51,709 bases of DNA. Source: a bacterium. Lineage in GTDB: Bacteria; Acidobacteriota; Thermoanaerobaculia; Multivoradales; J023. Location: positions 1-51,709 of the forward strand of contig JAAELT010000481.1 in NCBI GenBank assembly GCA_024226315.1, written 5' to 3'. The position numbers were made by a program, and so were the translations under genes. Of the stretch, positions 6,510 to 15,799 are shown one piece after another. Below the pieces are notes generated by a model. It saw nothing but the letters and a program-made list of their open reading frames with translations, was not told where the DNA came from and searched no databases. The stretch's first letter is position 1. Every line of letters starts with the position of its first letter.

Positions 6510-9500
6510 CTATCTAACCCACTTTGCCATAACTTCATGTATCGTATGATCAATAGCGCCCCCGACAGTCATAGCTGAAATCCTATCAAAATGTACGGTT
6601 ACACCCGGGCCCCTTTTGAGCATATATCCATACCCCATAAAAATAAATTCGGCCTCTTCTTTGAAGTGCAGAGTTCCCCCTAAGAATTCAACTCTCAGCT
6701 GCCTCTTCCAAGGAGACAGCCCTAGTCTAGCCAGGGGATGCGAAAGAAGAGCAACAGGCCGCCCGGCATCTTTAGCAAGAGTGAGAATGTCATCAAATCG
6801 TTTGCCCACGGCAACAAACTCAAAGGCGTCCTCAGCATCTCTTGTAGTTAGAGGAGTAAATGGTGATAGAAACTTTAGAAGGGGAGGCTTTCTCCTCGGG
6901 ATCGGAACTGAACCAAATGGCGCGGTCTGCTCCTGCGTTGCCGTCACCGCCCCATTACAGAATTTCCCGCCTCCGATCTCCGAACACGTTCCTCTGGCCG
7001 AACCTTGCGACGACTGCAAAAGAGAAGCTCCTATTTCAATCCCCGTACGGACAGAAACGTCCAAAAACCTTTGGCTAAAGTAGTTATGATCCAATTTTCC
7101 TCCGGAAGCCAAGTGCGCTGCCGCGCTGGTGGCCTGATGGAACACAAATTGTTCCTCAGCAGAAAATCCTTCAAGCCCCGCAGCTTCTCCGATCCCCACC
7201 GTAGCCGCCCTGATGGCGGCACCACGAACCCCGGCTTGAAGGGCATCGGAAATGCTTCCGCCACTTAAAATAGTGCCAGTCACTGATCCCGCAAAGCCGC
7301 CGGCCGCGCCTCCGGAAACAGCGACCAAGGTTAATTGGGCTGTCGTCAGCTGGACTGGGCCTACGGCTCCAACAGAAAGGTAACCAGCCAGTTGGCCAGA
7401 AAGCCAACCGCCACTAGCAACCGCAACAGCAGCTACAAGAATAGCAGCTTTGTGTTCCTTTACAAAATCCCCAATCTTGCTAAAGAAAAATCCACTCGGA
7501 TCGGTGTACGACAATGGATTATTGAGTACGTAGCTATACCGATTCAGATTCTGGGTGTTCTCCGGTGCCTGAATATTCGGATCAGGACTGAGGAACCGAC
7601 CAATCACCGGATCGTACACGCGCCCGTTCATGTGGATTAAAGAGGCTTCATCCAGGTGCTCATGCCCGGTGAAACCCCGGTCGAGCGTCGGGACGATCGG
7701 CGTGGTTGCCGGGGTCCAGTCGTCGGTATTGCGCCGCACGCCCCAGGCATCGAAACTCAGAACGTCAACGACAGCGCCTGCCTCATCGGTGATCGCCTGG
7801 ACCGAGCCGAGGTGATCGCGATGGAGATAGCGGGTGGTTTCGAGGGTAGCTGACCCGGTATCCTCCACCGTGTAGACGGCGACGATCTGACCGCCGGCGC
7901 GGAGGTAGTGGCGGGTGCTGGTCAGCGCCCCGTCGGTTTCGCGCTCGAGCAGACCGCCGATGTAGAGCTTGGTGCTCGTACCTTCCGGCGTCGTCACCTG
8001 CTGGCGGTAGCGGCCGTACTCTGGCCCGTAGTCGAAGGCAAGGGTGGTATCGCCCTGGGTAATCGTGTGTGGCTTGTTGAAGGAGGTGTAGGCGACCGTG
8101 CCGGCATTGCTGGCAGTCCGATTGCCGGCGGCATCATAGGTGTAGGTATTTGCTCTGACGCCGTTGATCAAAGTCACCGCATGGAGTCCGGCGCCGTTCT
8201 CGCCGTAGGTGTAGGTACCAACGTCGGATTTGGACGTGATGTTGCCGAGTGCGTCGTACGTGACGGTGACGGCCGCCTGCCCCGCCACCTGGCTGCTGGT
8301 GAGGCGGTTGAGTGCGTCATAGGCGAAGGATTCGCTGAGTCCCCGTAGGCCGTCGCTGCGATCGAGAAGATTGCCGATCGCATCCCAGGTGACAGCAAGA
8401 TCCTGGACGCTTCCGGCTGTGATTGCCTCAATCCGCCCCGTCTCGGGATTGTAGATGCGTGACGTCGTAAGCCCATTGCCGAGTGTGGTCTGCTCAAGCT
8501 GGCCTCTTGCGTTGATTGTGTCGGCCTGCCATAGGACATGTTCGTCACTGGTCCGCCGCAGCTGCTGTGCATAGCCTTCCTCGTTGTAGAGGGTGCGAAC
8601 GCCAAAGCCGGTGGGATAGGTCAGTGTCTCGGGACGACTGAAGAGATCGTAGCTGGTGAAGAAGGAATGATTTTCGCCCGCAATCTTGTTGACTGTCTTT
8701 TTCGGCCTGCCCAGCGTGTCGTAGAATTGCTTGTGTATATACTCTCCACGCTTGACGCGGGCAAGCTTGCCGATGCCATAGCTGCGTGTGTCATAGAGCC
8801 AGGAGCTGGTTCCCTCAGGCTCGCTACGGCTGATCATGCGACCGAGCAAGTCATAGGTGATCGTGACCGTGTTGCCTCTGGCATCGGTCTGCGAGATGAG
8901 TTCACTTAAGGCATTGTAGGTAAAAGTCGTGGTGCCGGTGTCGGGATCGCTGATCGACGTCCTGTTGCCGCGTATGTCGTAGGCGAGCGTCATGATGTTG
9001 CCGAGTGGGTCGGTAATCTCGACCATGTGGCCGAACGCGTCATAGACGTAGCTGACCGTGCTGGATGCGTTGTCGGTACTGGCGATCAACTGGCCGCGAG
9101 CATCGACGGTACGCGAGTTTGTCTGACCGAGCGGATTGGTGACGGTGGTCGTGCGGCCGGCGTAAGCGGTGGCAGTGACGCGATCCCCTGGGGCAGTTTC
9201 GGTGATCACCCGCCCAAGCACGTCGTAGGCATAAACCGCCCAGCGCGGGATATCGCCGCTGAAGTAGGGCTCAGATAAACGTTCCACTAGTCCGCGTGTA
9301 TTGTATTCCGTATCCACGAAGATCTTGGTCCCATCGAAGCCGCTGCTTTCGCTACGGATCGGTCGATTCAGCAGATCGTAATAGACGATGTTCGGCGACG
9401 CCCCGGAGCTGTCGGTGCGCACGAAGTATGTAGCGCCGGCTGGAGAGGCAGCGTCGGCTTTGAGGGTGAGGTTTCTGCTTTCCGTGCCATCCGGCCGAGA

Positions 9501-12500
9501 TTCGAGGGTCTGGCGACCGAGGTGATCATACTCCCATATGGTGGTAAGGCCATTAGGCCCGGTCAGAGAGGCTATTTTGCCATGCCGGGGATCGTAAACC
9601 TTGGTTTCGCTGTATCCGAGCTCGTTGGCGGTCTGAATGACGAATTGTCCCCTGGGGTCGTAAATGCTGGTGTGGGTGCGCTGGGCAATGTAGGGGCCGC
9701 TGACGGTGCTAGTCAGGATATTGCCGTAGGCGTCATAGGTGTAGGTCTTGGTCTTGCGGAGGGTAGGGTGGGCGGGTTCGATGGTCTCTTGTTCTAGAAG
9801 GCCGGTCCCGGGGTTGTAGGCAAAAGAAGATGTACGGATTAGGGGTGGTTGCCCTGGGGCCTCTTTCGTGACCTCTGTCCTGGTGAGGCGGCCAAGGAAC
9901 CAGTTGGTTGGATCGTCGCTGTAGGTGTTGGTGGTGGTCTCGGTGTGTCCATTGGACTGATCTATCGTGGTCTGACTGGGGTTGCCGTGGGTGTCAAAGA
10001 CAGTGCCGGTCGTGGTGGTATTGATGAGACCACCATCGATTTCGTACTCTTCGACCACACTTTGACCGACGTAGGGGAAGTACCTCTCGTTGGGAAAATT
10101 GTCAAAGGTGGTGACGCTCCAGGTGTCCTCAGTTCTGCTGATCAGCGTCCCGTCGGCGAGGCGAACTTCTTTCCTGAAGGGCATACTCTTGTACGGGTGA
10201 TCTTGGCGATAGAAGGCAGTGGTGGTGATGCCGGTTTCTTCGTTAGTGGTTATTATCTCTCGGAAGCCGCAGAAGCCACGCCCATTGAGGAGAATCTTGA
10301 GTCCCTCGTAATAATGACTCGTGCGGTTGGTGCTGCCGAGGCCGTTGGCAGTTTCGTCCGAGGAAACAACGAAGAGAGGGCCCTGGATGTCTTGGGCGGG
10401 GTAGATGGCGTCGGTGTCTTTGATGTAGATACTGTTGTCAGTAATGGGTTTGTATTCGATGGTGGTGGCGGGGCCGTGGCCGGGTCTGATGGTTGCGAGG
10501 AGGTCAGATACATTTCCTCCGACCTTGATGACAAACCACTTCCCTGATGAACCGGGGCCTAGAACGATATCTTGCAAGCCATTACCATTGACATCCATCG
10601 GACGAATTCGACTCGCCGCATTTGCATAGTTAGCATAAGCACTCAACCACTGTCCTTCATCCACAAAACCTGCCCCAGTGCTGCGAATCACAAACCACGC
10701 TCCTGATGAACCGGGGCCTAGAACGATATCTCGCAAGCCATCACCATTAATATCCATCGGGCGAATCCGACTCGTCGCATTCGCATAGTTAGCATAGGCA
10801 TTCAACCACAATCCTTCATCCACAAAACCTGCTCCGGTATTGCGAATAACAAACCAATTCCCTGATGAGCCAGGACCCAGAACGATATCTTGAAGGCCAT
10901 CGCCATTGACATCCATCGGACGAATCCGACTTGGTGTGTTGGCATAATTCGCATAGGCATTCAACCACTGTCCTTCATCCACAAATCCTGTCCCGGTACT
11001 GCGAATCACAAACCACTTCCCTGTGGAACCGGGGCCTAGACTGATATCTTGCAAGCCATCACCATTGACATCCATCGGCCGAATCCGACTCGCCGCATTT
11101 GCATAGTTAGCATAAGCATTCAACCACAGACCTTCATCCACAAATCCTGTCCCGGTGCTGCGAACCACAAACCATGCTCCTGACGAACCAGGGCCTAGAA
11201 CGATATCTTGCAAGCCATCACCATTAATATCCATCGGCCGAATCCGACTCGCCGCATTTGCATAGTTAGCATAAGCATTCAACCACAAACCTTCATCCAC
11301 AAATCCTGTCCCGGTGCTGCGAATCACAAACCAGGCTCCTGATGAACCGGGGCCTAGAACGATATCCTGCAAGCCATCTCCATTAATATCCATCGGACGA
11401 ATCCGACTCGTCGCATTCGCATAGTTCGCGTAGGCATTCAACCACAAACCTTCATCCACAAACCCCGTTCCGGTATTGCGAATCACAAACCAATTCCCTG
11501 ATGAACCGGGGCCTAGAACGATATCCTGCAAGCCATCGCCATTAATATCCATTTGACGAATCCGACTTGGCGTATTGGCATAATTCGCATAGGCGTTCAG
11601 CCACTGTCCTTCATCCACAAAACTATTCTCGCCCTCCTGCCACTCCAACTCTGTCGCCTCCAAACAGCTGCCATCCCCTCCACACTCACGTACGCTCAGC
11701 AGGCGCGAACGCCCAGTCGCGCTCCCTTCTTCATAGGTCAATTCATACTCCCAAACTACATCCTCATCCGTGTACATTGAGATCGTCTTGAGCCGTTTTG
11801 TCAACTTCAGCATCGACCCGCCTGCATACCGCGGCACTACGTCCCCACGGCCTTCATACACAAGTCGTATAGAATTGTACGGCGTCAGACTCTCTCCGAC
11901 GTTTCCCGTAAAATCAATCCGTAAAGGATAACTCTCGCGAAAGGAATTGTTCTCATAGTACGTCACCGTAAAGTAATTGCCCACTGTATCCTCAATCCGA
12001 TCTACCTGCCAGACCAGCGCATCAGATTTGCCTTGGGCTTCAACCCGCGCATCATCCGTCCCTCCATAGCTGTAGATCAAACCCGCTTTGGTCTTTACTT
12101 CAAAACGCTCCGGCCCGCTGCCGGCCGTTCCGTACGAGGACACCTGCGCAAAGGTCTCGTTTTCCGTCCGGTACTCTGTAAAGTCGGCGCCATACACACC
12201 ACCCACTGCAACCAAGCGTTGTCCGTCTAAACAGAACTTATCATTATCATCGAAATCCACGCCATCAATGAACCCGTCTTGCGCGAGGGTCGTCGGACAG
12301 CGCGTGATCGCCGAAAGGCCACTCAGCGACCAGCCCATTCCGAGAATAGTATTCCTTCCGCGACTGTCATACTTCAGTGCCAGCTTCGGTGCCATGCCTC
12401 CGGTACCAGGTGGGACAGCCAGGTCAATCGTATAGGTTGCCGCCCCCGTCTCGCTGACTGCGAACCGTCCGGCCAGGTAGCCGGCGGGTGCCCCGCTTAC

Positions 12501-12716
12501 CTCTGGCAATGGATCAATAGTAGGTGGAGGCGGTGGATTCTGAGCATGCGCTTTTGAGATATTTATCTGGCCTAGCGTCATCAGTAGAATTACTTCGAGT
12601 ATCACGATCGACAGCTTACGAAAGCAAAGAATACTGCGCAACAGGATCAAGGGAGACTCAAGAACAAGAAACAGGTAATGAAGGACATCCGTTCTGCTCG
12701 GCTGGTGCATACTCAT
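6510..12716 (-). CDS. Rhs/SpvB-type polymorphic toxin-like giant protein
   Basis: This 2068-residue protein has an N-terminal hydrophobic segment (about 38-59, ending KAHAQ). An SpvB-like domain follows (about 60-350: RFAVSETGAATYTIDLAVPP, GMGWSLSGLSAI). Seven VCBS/FG-GAP repeats of 53 residues come next (367-737), then a TcdB middle-like domain (about 745-860), many RHS/YD repeats, and the Rhs core signature GRFLSPDPNIQAPENTQNLN near 1700. The C-terminal 330 residues hold a glycine-rich hydrophobic stretch and a variable, unrecognised tip. Related proteins build a shell enclosing a toxic C-terminus and are exported or tethered. ATG 12716 follows AGGGG. The gene is AT-richer than its surroundings, suggesting transfer. 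No immunity gene follows. Confidence 0.85.
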   Translation of the reverse strand: MSMHQPSRTDVLHYLFLVLESPLILLRSILCFRKLSIVILEVILLMTLGQINISKAHAQNPPPPPTIDPLPEVSGAPAGYLAGRFAVSETGAATYTIDLAVPPGTGGMAPKLALKYDSRGRNTILGMGWSLSGLSAITRCPTTLAQDGFIDGVDFDDNDKFCLDGQRLVAVGGVYGADFTEYRTENETFAQVSSYGTAGSGPERFEVKTKAGLIYSYGGTDDARVEAQGKSDALVWQVDRIEDTVGNYFTVTYYENNSFRESYPLRIDFTGNVGESLTPYNSIRLVYEGRGDVVPRYAGGSMLKLTKRLKTISMYTDEDVVWEYELTYEEGSATGRSRLLSVRECGGDGSCLEATELEWQEGENSFVDEGQWLNAYANYANTPSRIRQMDINGDGLQDIVLGPGSSGNWFVIRNTGTGFVDEGLWLNAYANYANATSRIRPMDINGDGLQDIVLGPGSSGAWFVIRSTGTGFVDEGLWLNAYANYANAASRIRPMDINGDGLQDIVLGPGSSGAWFVVRSTGTGFVDEGLWLNAYANYANAASRIRPMDVNGDGLQDISLGPGSTGKWFVIRSTGTGFVDEGQWLNAYANYANTPSRIRPMDVNGDGLQDIVLGPGSSGNWFVIRNTGAGFVDEGLWLNAYANYANATSRIRPMDINGDGLRDIVLGPGSSGAWFVIRSTGAGFVDEGQWLSAYANYANAASRIRPMDVNGNGLQDIVLGPGSSGKWFVIKVGGNVSDLLATIRPGHGPATTIEYKPITDNSIYIKDTDAIYPAQDIQGPLFVVSSDETANGLGSTNRTSHYYEGLKILLNGRGFCGFREIITTNEETGITTTAFYRQDHPYKSMPFRKEVRLADGTLISRTEDTWSVTTFDNFPNERYFPYVGQSVVEEYEIDGGLINTTTTGTVFDTHGNPSQTTIDQSNGHTETTTNTYSDDPTNWFLGRLTRTEVTKEAPGQPPLIRTSSFAYNPGTGLLEQETIEPAHPTLRKTKTYTYDAYGNILTSTVSGPYIAQRTHTSIYDPRGQFVIQTANELGYSETKVYDPRHGKIASLTGPNGLTTIWEYDHLGRQTLESRPDGTESRNLTLKADAASPAGATYFVRTDSSGASPNIVYYDLLNRPIRSESSGFDGTKIFVDTEYNTRGLVERLSEPYFSGDIPRWAVYAYDVLGRVITETAPGDRVTATAYAGRTTTVTNPLGQTNSRTVDARGQLIASTDNASSTVSYVYDAFGHMVEITDPLGNIMTLAYDIRGNRTSISDPDTGTTTFTYNALSELISQTDARGNTVTITYDLLGRMISRSEPEGTSSWLYDTRSYGIGKLARVKRGEYIHKQFYDTLGRPKKTVNKIAGENHSFFTSYDLFSRPETLTYPTGFGVRTLYNEEGYAQQLRRTSDEHVLWQADTINARGQLEQTTLGNGLTTSRIYNPETGRIEAITAGSVQDLAVTWDAIGNLLDRSDGLRGLSESFAYDALNRLTSSQVAGQAAVTVTYDALGNITSKSDVGTYTYGENGAGLHAVTLINGVRANTYTYDAAGNRTASNAGTVAYTSFNKPHTITQGDTTLAFDYGPEYGRYRQQVTTPEGTSTKLYIGGLLERETDGALTSTRHYLRAGGQIVAVYTVEDTGSATLETTRYLHRDHLGSVQAITDEAGAVVDVLSFDAWGVRRNTDDWTPATTPIVPTLDRGFTGHEHLDEASLIHMNGRVYDPVIGRFLSPDPNIQAPENTQNLNRYSYVLNNPLSYTDPSGFFFSKIGDFVKEHKAAILVAAVAVASGGWLSGQLAGYLSVGAVGPVQLTTAQLTLVAVSGGAAGGFAGSVTGTILSGGSISDALQAGVRGAAIRAATVGIGEAAGLEGFSAEEQFVFHQATSAAAHLASGGKLDHNYFSQRFLDVSVRTGIEIGASLLQSSQGSARGTCSEIGGGKFCNGAVTATQEQTAPFGSVPIPRRKPPLLKFLSPFTPLTTRDAEDAFEFVAVGKRFDDILTLAKDAGRPVALLSHPLARLGLSPWKRQLRVEFLGGTLHFKEEAEFIFMGYGYMLKRGPGVTVHFDRISAMTVGGAIDHTIHEVMAKWVR
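10509..11621 (-). repeat. Seven tandem 159-bp repeats inside the Rhs gene
   Basis: The unit encodes FVDEGLWLNAYANYAN followed by a calcium-binding-like DINGDGLQDIVLG motif and ends WFVIRSTG. All seven copies are exactly 53 codons. They differ at only a few positions (Q/L, TP/AT/AA, N/A/K), and these variants recur in a pattern (copy 1 like copy 5, copy 2 like copy 6), which suggests duplication of a multi-unit block. Confidence 0.9.
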
Positions 12717-13420
12717 AACGTTTCCCCTATGCGATTGGCTTGGCTACTATCCCATGAGTCGTAATTATGTTTGCAAGTCGGCAAGGTCAGACAACCTTTG
12801 CCTGTAAGCCGCTGGGAAGCGGCATCCGGCCATTGCTGAGATTGAGGACGTCCGCCAGATGGTTGGCGCTGACGCCAAACGCCCACTTGATGTGCTCGGC
12901 CTTCAGCCGTGGCTCGCCGCCCGCATGCAGGGCCTTGGCGAACCGGTGCCTAAAGGTCGGTGCTGGAGACGACCGCGGGCCTTGCGACGGCTCCGAATGC
13001 TCAAGCCCGATGTCGGCGACGAATCCGTCCCGGTTGAGCCTGCATCCGCCACACGACGACGAAGTCGCCGCCCGGCGTGGTCTTATCATCTCAAGTCCCT
13101 CCCACTTCGCGGAGAAAATCACCCGGCAGTCGTGACTGCTAGTCGATACAGAGGGCGCTAATGTAGCATCGAACCACCATGCAGTCAATACCTCGGTCCC
13201 CAGGCCCCAGAGGGTAAGCTCAGAGTCCACGGCAGGACCTATTGGAGACCGAATTCGATGGAGTCTCCCGACCTTCGACCGGCTTGCCACCCTCTGGCCT
13301 CAGCCGGACGAGGCCAGGATTCTTCGACTGCCACCGAGCTGGGTCTCTGTGACGAGGAGAACAGGGATCGACGTTTTGGTGTTGGCTTCCGTTGCCAACA
13401 GCGGTCACGGCGGGGCGAGA
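12717..13420. other. Gene-poor region upstream of Rhs gene
   Basis: It contains the Rhs promoter near 12717-12790. A possible minus-strand protein remnant (around 12790-12960) reads FRHRFAKALHAGG, which is faintly like the tyrosine-recombinase R-box. The frame has no credible start, so I do not call a gene. Confidence 0.4.
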
Positions 13421-13600
13421 GTTGCAGTGTGCTGCCCCCACAGTGCCCTTTGACACCGCGGCGGGCGAGTCTGGTAGGCTACTCACATCATAGGTGCGAC
13501 GGGAGTAAACAACAGCCAGTCAAGCACTTACCGGGATGGCGCTCGCCAGGAATACGGCGCTCAGTCCGGGCCCTGAAGCCCGTTGACTACCGCCCTTGTA
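13421..13600 (+). repeat. Dispersed repeat copy A
   Basis: This is one of at least four copies of a roughly 190-bp sequence in the window, all in plus orientation. It starts GTTGCAGTGTGCTGCCCC, followed by TTGACA, 19 bases and TAGGCT (promoter-like). Then come the conserved core GACGGGAGTAAAC and GTCAAGCACTTAC, and a 3' part containing GTCCGGGCC and GAAGCCCGTTGACTACCGCC. Copy A is the most divergent in the middle. It lies 400 bp before the base-modification-like operon. Confidence 0.85.
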
Positions 13601-14003
13601 TGGCCCGTGGTCTGGCGGGTGGAGCCCCTTTCAAGGGTCCGATACTGTGTCTGCTATCATTCCGGCGAACGTCACCAGCCGCTCGGGACGGTTGGTTGAC
13701 GAGAGAACGAGCCAGCTTCCGCGCCAAGACACCTCCGAAGGCATAGGCGAGTCGGTGCTGCGGCAGGCTGGAACCGGAATCAACTGGAGATACTCTGTAG
13801 CGAAGCGTGGCGATTCCGCTGACTCTTGAGAACCGTCCAAAGAAGTAGACGCGGCGCACCTCGGCGGGCCTTCGCGCGAATCCGCCCGCCGAGGCGGCGG
13901 CCAACCAAGATTCTAGGATATTTCTCGCGCGCATCTACCAATTAGAGAGACTCAGCAACGCTGGCTTCTTTACCTGGAAATCTTATGTCGTTTAGGGAAT
14001 GTC
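13601..14003. other. Intergenic stretch before thymidylate-synthase-like gene
   Basis: No supported gene is visible. A 116-codon minus frame (13587-13934) has arginine-rich, shadow-like composition and no ribosome binding site. The last 50 bases are AT-richer and should contain the promoter of the operon starting at 14004. Confidence 0.4.
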
Positions 14004-14963
14004 ATGACAGTCACGCATCTGTCCGCCAAAACACTTGATGACCTGATGCGCTCCGTCATCAAGGAGCTTCTCGAACACGGAGAGCAAATTGAGCCGTCAA
14101 AAGGACCGGCGTCAGAAATCACCGGCGTCCTCTTGGAGCTCACGAATCCTAGAGCACGCCTTAGCCGAACCGAGACAAGAGGCAAACCCCTGAGCTGTCT
14201 CGGCGAACTCTGTTGGTATCTGGCAAAGACTAACGATCTGGCATTCATCTCATACTACATTCCAGTATATAAAAGATACGCCGACGGCGACGTGATCTTC
14301 GGGGGCTACGGGCCACGATTATTTGCGGCAGGAGGAATAAACCAAGTTGCCAACGTGATCAAGCGACTTAGGAAACGGCCCGACACCAGGCAGGCCGTGA
14401 TCCAACTTTTTCAAGCCAGTGACCTCACGGGGGCGCATAACGATATTCCGTGCACTTGCACATTGCAGTTCATGCTTCGCCGAGACGCCCTGCACATGTT
14501 TACCAACATGCGCTCAAACGATGCATTTCGTGGTATGCCACACGACATCTTTGCTTTCACAATGCTGCAGGAGATTATCGCGAGGAGCCTTACGGTCAAG
14601 CTTGGGACGTACAAGCACGCTGTAGGAAGTCTTCATCTTTACCATTCAAACAGAAAAGCTGCCGGCCGATACCTAGAGGAGGGATGGCAATCAACTATAT
14701 CGATGCCGCCGATGCCATCAGGCGATCCTTGGGTTTCGGTCACATCACTTCTTGAGGCAGAATCGGCTATCAGAACCGGAGAGTCCTTCGATGCAAAGCA
14801 ACTAGACTACCTAGATCCGTATTGGGCAGATCTTGTTCGCCTACTTCAGCTCTTCCGGTACTACAAGGACAAAAACGCCGAGGCGATCCGGCGCCTCCGA
14901 GAGAAACTCTCTTCCAACGTCTATCGGCTGTTCGTCGACGCGAAATTGGACCAAATCAATTAA
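14004..14963 (+). CDS. Thymidylate synthase homologue, dCMP-hydroxymethylase-like
   Basis: This 319-residue TS-superfamily protein has the catalytic cysteine at C150 in DIPCTCTLQF. The phosphate-binding MRSND follows (169-173), then GMPHDIFAFTMLQE (177-190) and GSLHLYHSN (208-216, matching the TS G-x-x-H-x-Y motif). The TS asparagine that reads uracil (PFNIASY in E. coli) is aspartate here (PHDIFAF, D181). The same Asn-to-Asp change is known in T4 dCMP hydroxymethylase and shifts preference to dCMP. The catalytic cysteine is followed by Thr instead of the usual His. ATG 14004 follows AGGGA. It heads a plus-strand operon with a UDG-like and a glycosylase-fold protein. I infer that it hydroxymethylates a pyrimidine nucleotide; ordinary dTMP synthesis is the alternative. 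Confidence 0.8.
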   Translation: MTVTHLSAKTLDDLMRSVIKELLEHGEQIEPSKGPASEITGVLLELTNPRARLSRTETRGKPLSCLGELCWYLAKTNDLAFISYYIPVYKRYADGDVIFGGYGPRLFAAGGINQVANVIKRLRKRPDTRQAVIQLFQASDLTGAHNDIPCTCTLQFMLRRDALHMFTNMRSNDAFRGMPHDIFAFTMLQEIIARSLTVKLGTYKHAVGSLHLYHSNRKAAGRYLEEGWQSTISMPPMPSGDPWVSVTSLLEAESAIRTGESFDAKQLDYLDPYWADLVRLLQLFRYYKDKNAEAIRRLREKLSSNVYRLFVDAKLDQIN

Positions 14964-14998
14964 ACGCACGTCAGGGTGTCTTCTCAGGTCTGAATATC

Positions 14999-15799
14999 AT
15001 GTTTACTGCCCTTACAACATTGATTGATCGCTTGGACAGCCCTGCGATAGCTGAGGCAGGTGTGATTCGTTGGGGGTGTCCTGTCCCTTCCTTTGGAGAC
15101 CTCTCGCGCTCCCGAGTAGCGACGTTAGGGCTTAATCCGAGCAATCGAGAGTTCGTCGACGAACGCGGCAGGGAGCTGGAGGGGCTCAGCCGGCGCTTTC
15201 ACACCCTCAGTTCGCTTGGCCTTCCCTCCTGGTCCGACGCCGATGCCAGACACTTGCGGCTGATTCTCAAATCGTGCCAAGTCTATTTTGGCGGAAATCC
15301 GTATGACAGATGGTTCAGGAAACTTGACCATGTGGTTTCCGGCGCAAAGGCATCTTTCTACGAAGAATCACATATGGCGTGCCATCTCGACCTGATTCCG
15401 TACGCGACAGAGCAGAAGTGGACTGAGCTCTCGTCGCAACAACGGATGTCGCTGCTGACTGTTGCTAGCGATACCCTAGGGCTTCTTATTCGGGACTCTC
15501 CAGTTCGAATTTTAATACTGAACGGAAGATCTGTCGTAGATCATTTCGAGGCCATCGCGGAAACTCGCTTGAACAGGAGGGCGATGGCTTCCTGGTCTCT
15601 TCCGAGGCGATCAGGAGTGGACGTAACCGGAGTCGCCTACAGGGGAACTGTAGAAACAATAGCAGACGTTAGGCTCGAACGAGAACTCTTGGTACTCGGG
15701 TTCAATCACAATCTTCAGAGCAGCTTCGGCGTGACAACTAAGGTAATGGGCGCTATTCGTAGATGGATCAAGCGTGCCGCAAACAAGGTGACACAGTGA
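14999..15799 (+). CDS. Uracil-DNA-glycosylase-fold-like protein
   Basis: This 266-residue protein carries ATLGLNPSNREF (41-52), resembling UDG motif A (G-x-N-P), and GGNPYDRWFRKLDHVV (98-113). A central strand LILNGRSVVDHF (172-183) follows, and a C-terminal VLGFNHNLQSSFG (232-244) lies where UDGs carry the DNA-intercalation motif. The order of motifs fits the UDG superfamily, but the catalytic set is not canonical. I therefore call the fold, not the reaction. ATG 14999 lies 35 bp after the TS-like stop. Its stop overlaps the next start (GTGA). With the flanking genes it may remove, bind or process a modified pyrimidine. Confidence 0.55.
   Translation: MFTALTTLIDRLDSPAIAEAGVIRWGCPVPSFGDLSRSRVATLGLNPSNREFVDERGRELEGLSRRFHTLSSLGLPSWSDADARHLRLILKSCQVYFGGNPYDRWFRKLDHVVSGAKASFYEESHMACHLDLIPYATEQKWTELSSQQRMSLLTVASDTLGLLIRDSPVRILILNGRSVVDHFEAIAETRLNRRAMASWSLPRRSGVDVTGVAYRGTVETIADVRLERELLVLGFNHNLQSSFGVTTKVMGAIRRWIKRAANKVTQ

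Noticed and set aside
12787..13290. A 167-codon minus-strand frame with a weak tyrosine-recombinase-like FRHRFAKAL segment
   Set aside because: Only one short match, no catalytic Arg/His/Tyr set in order, and no credible start; kept only as a possible relic.
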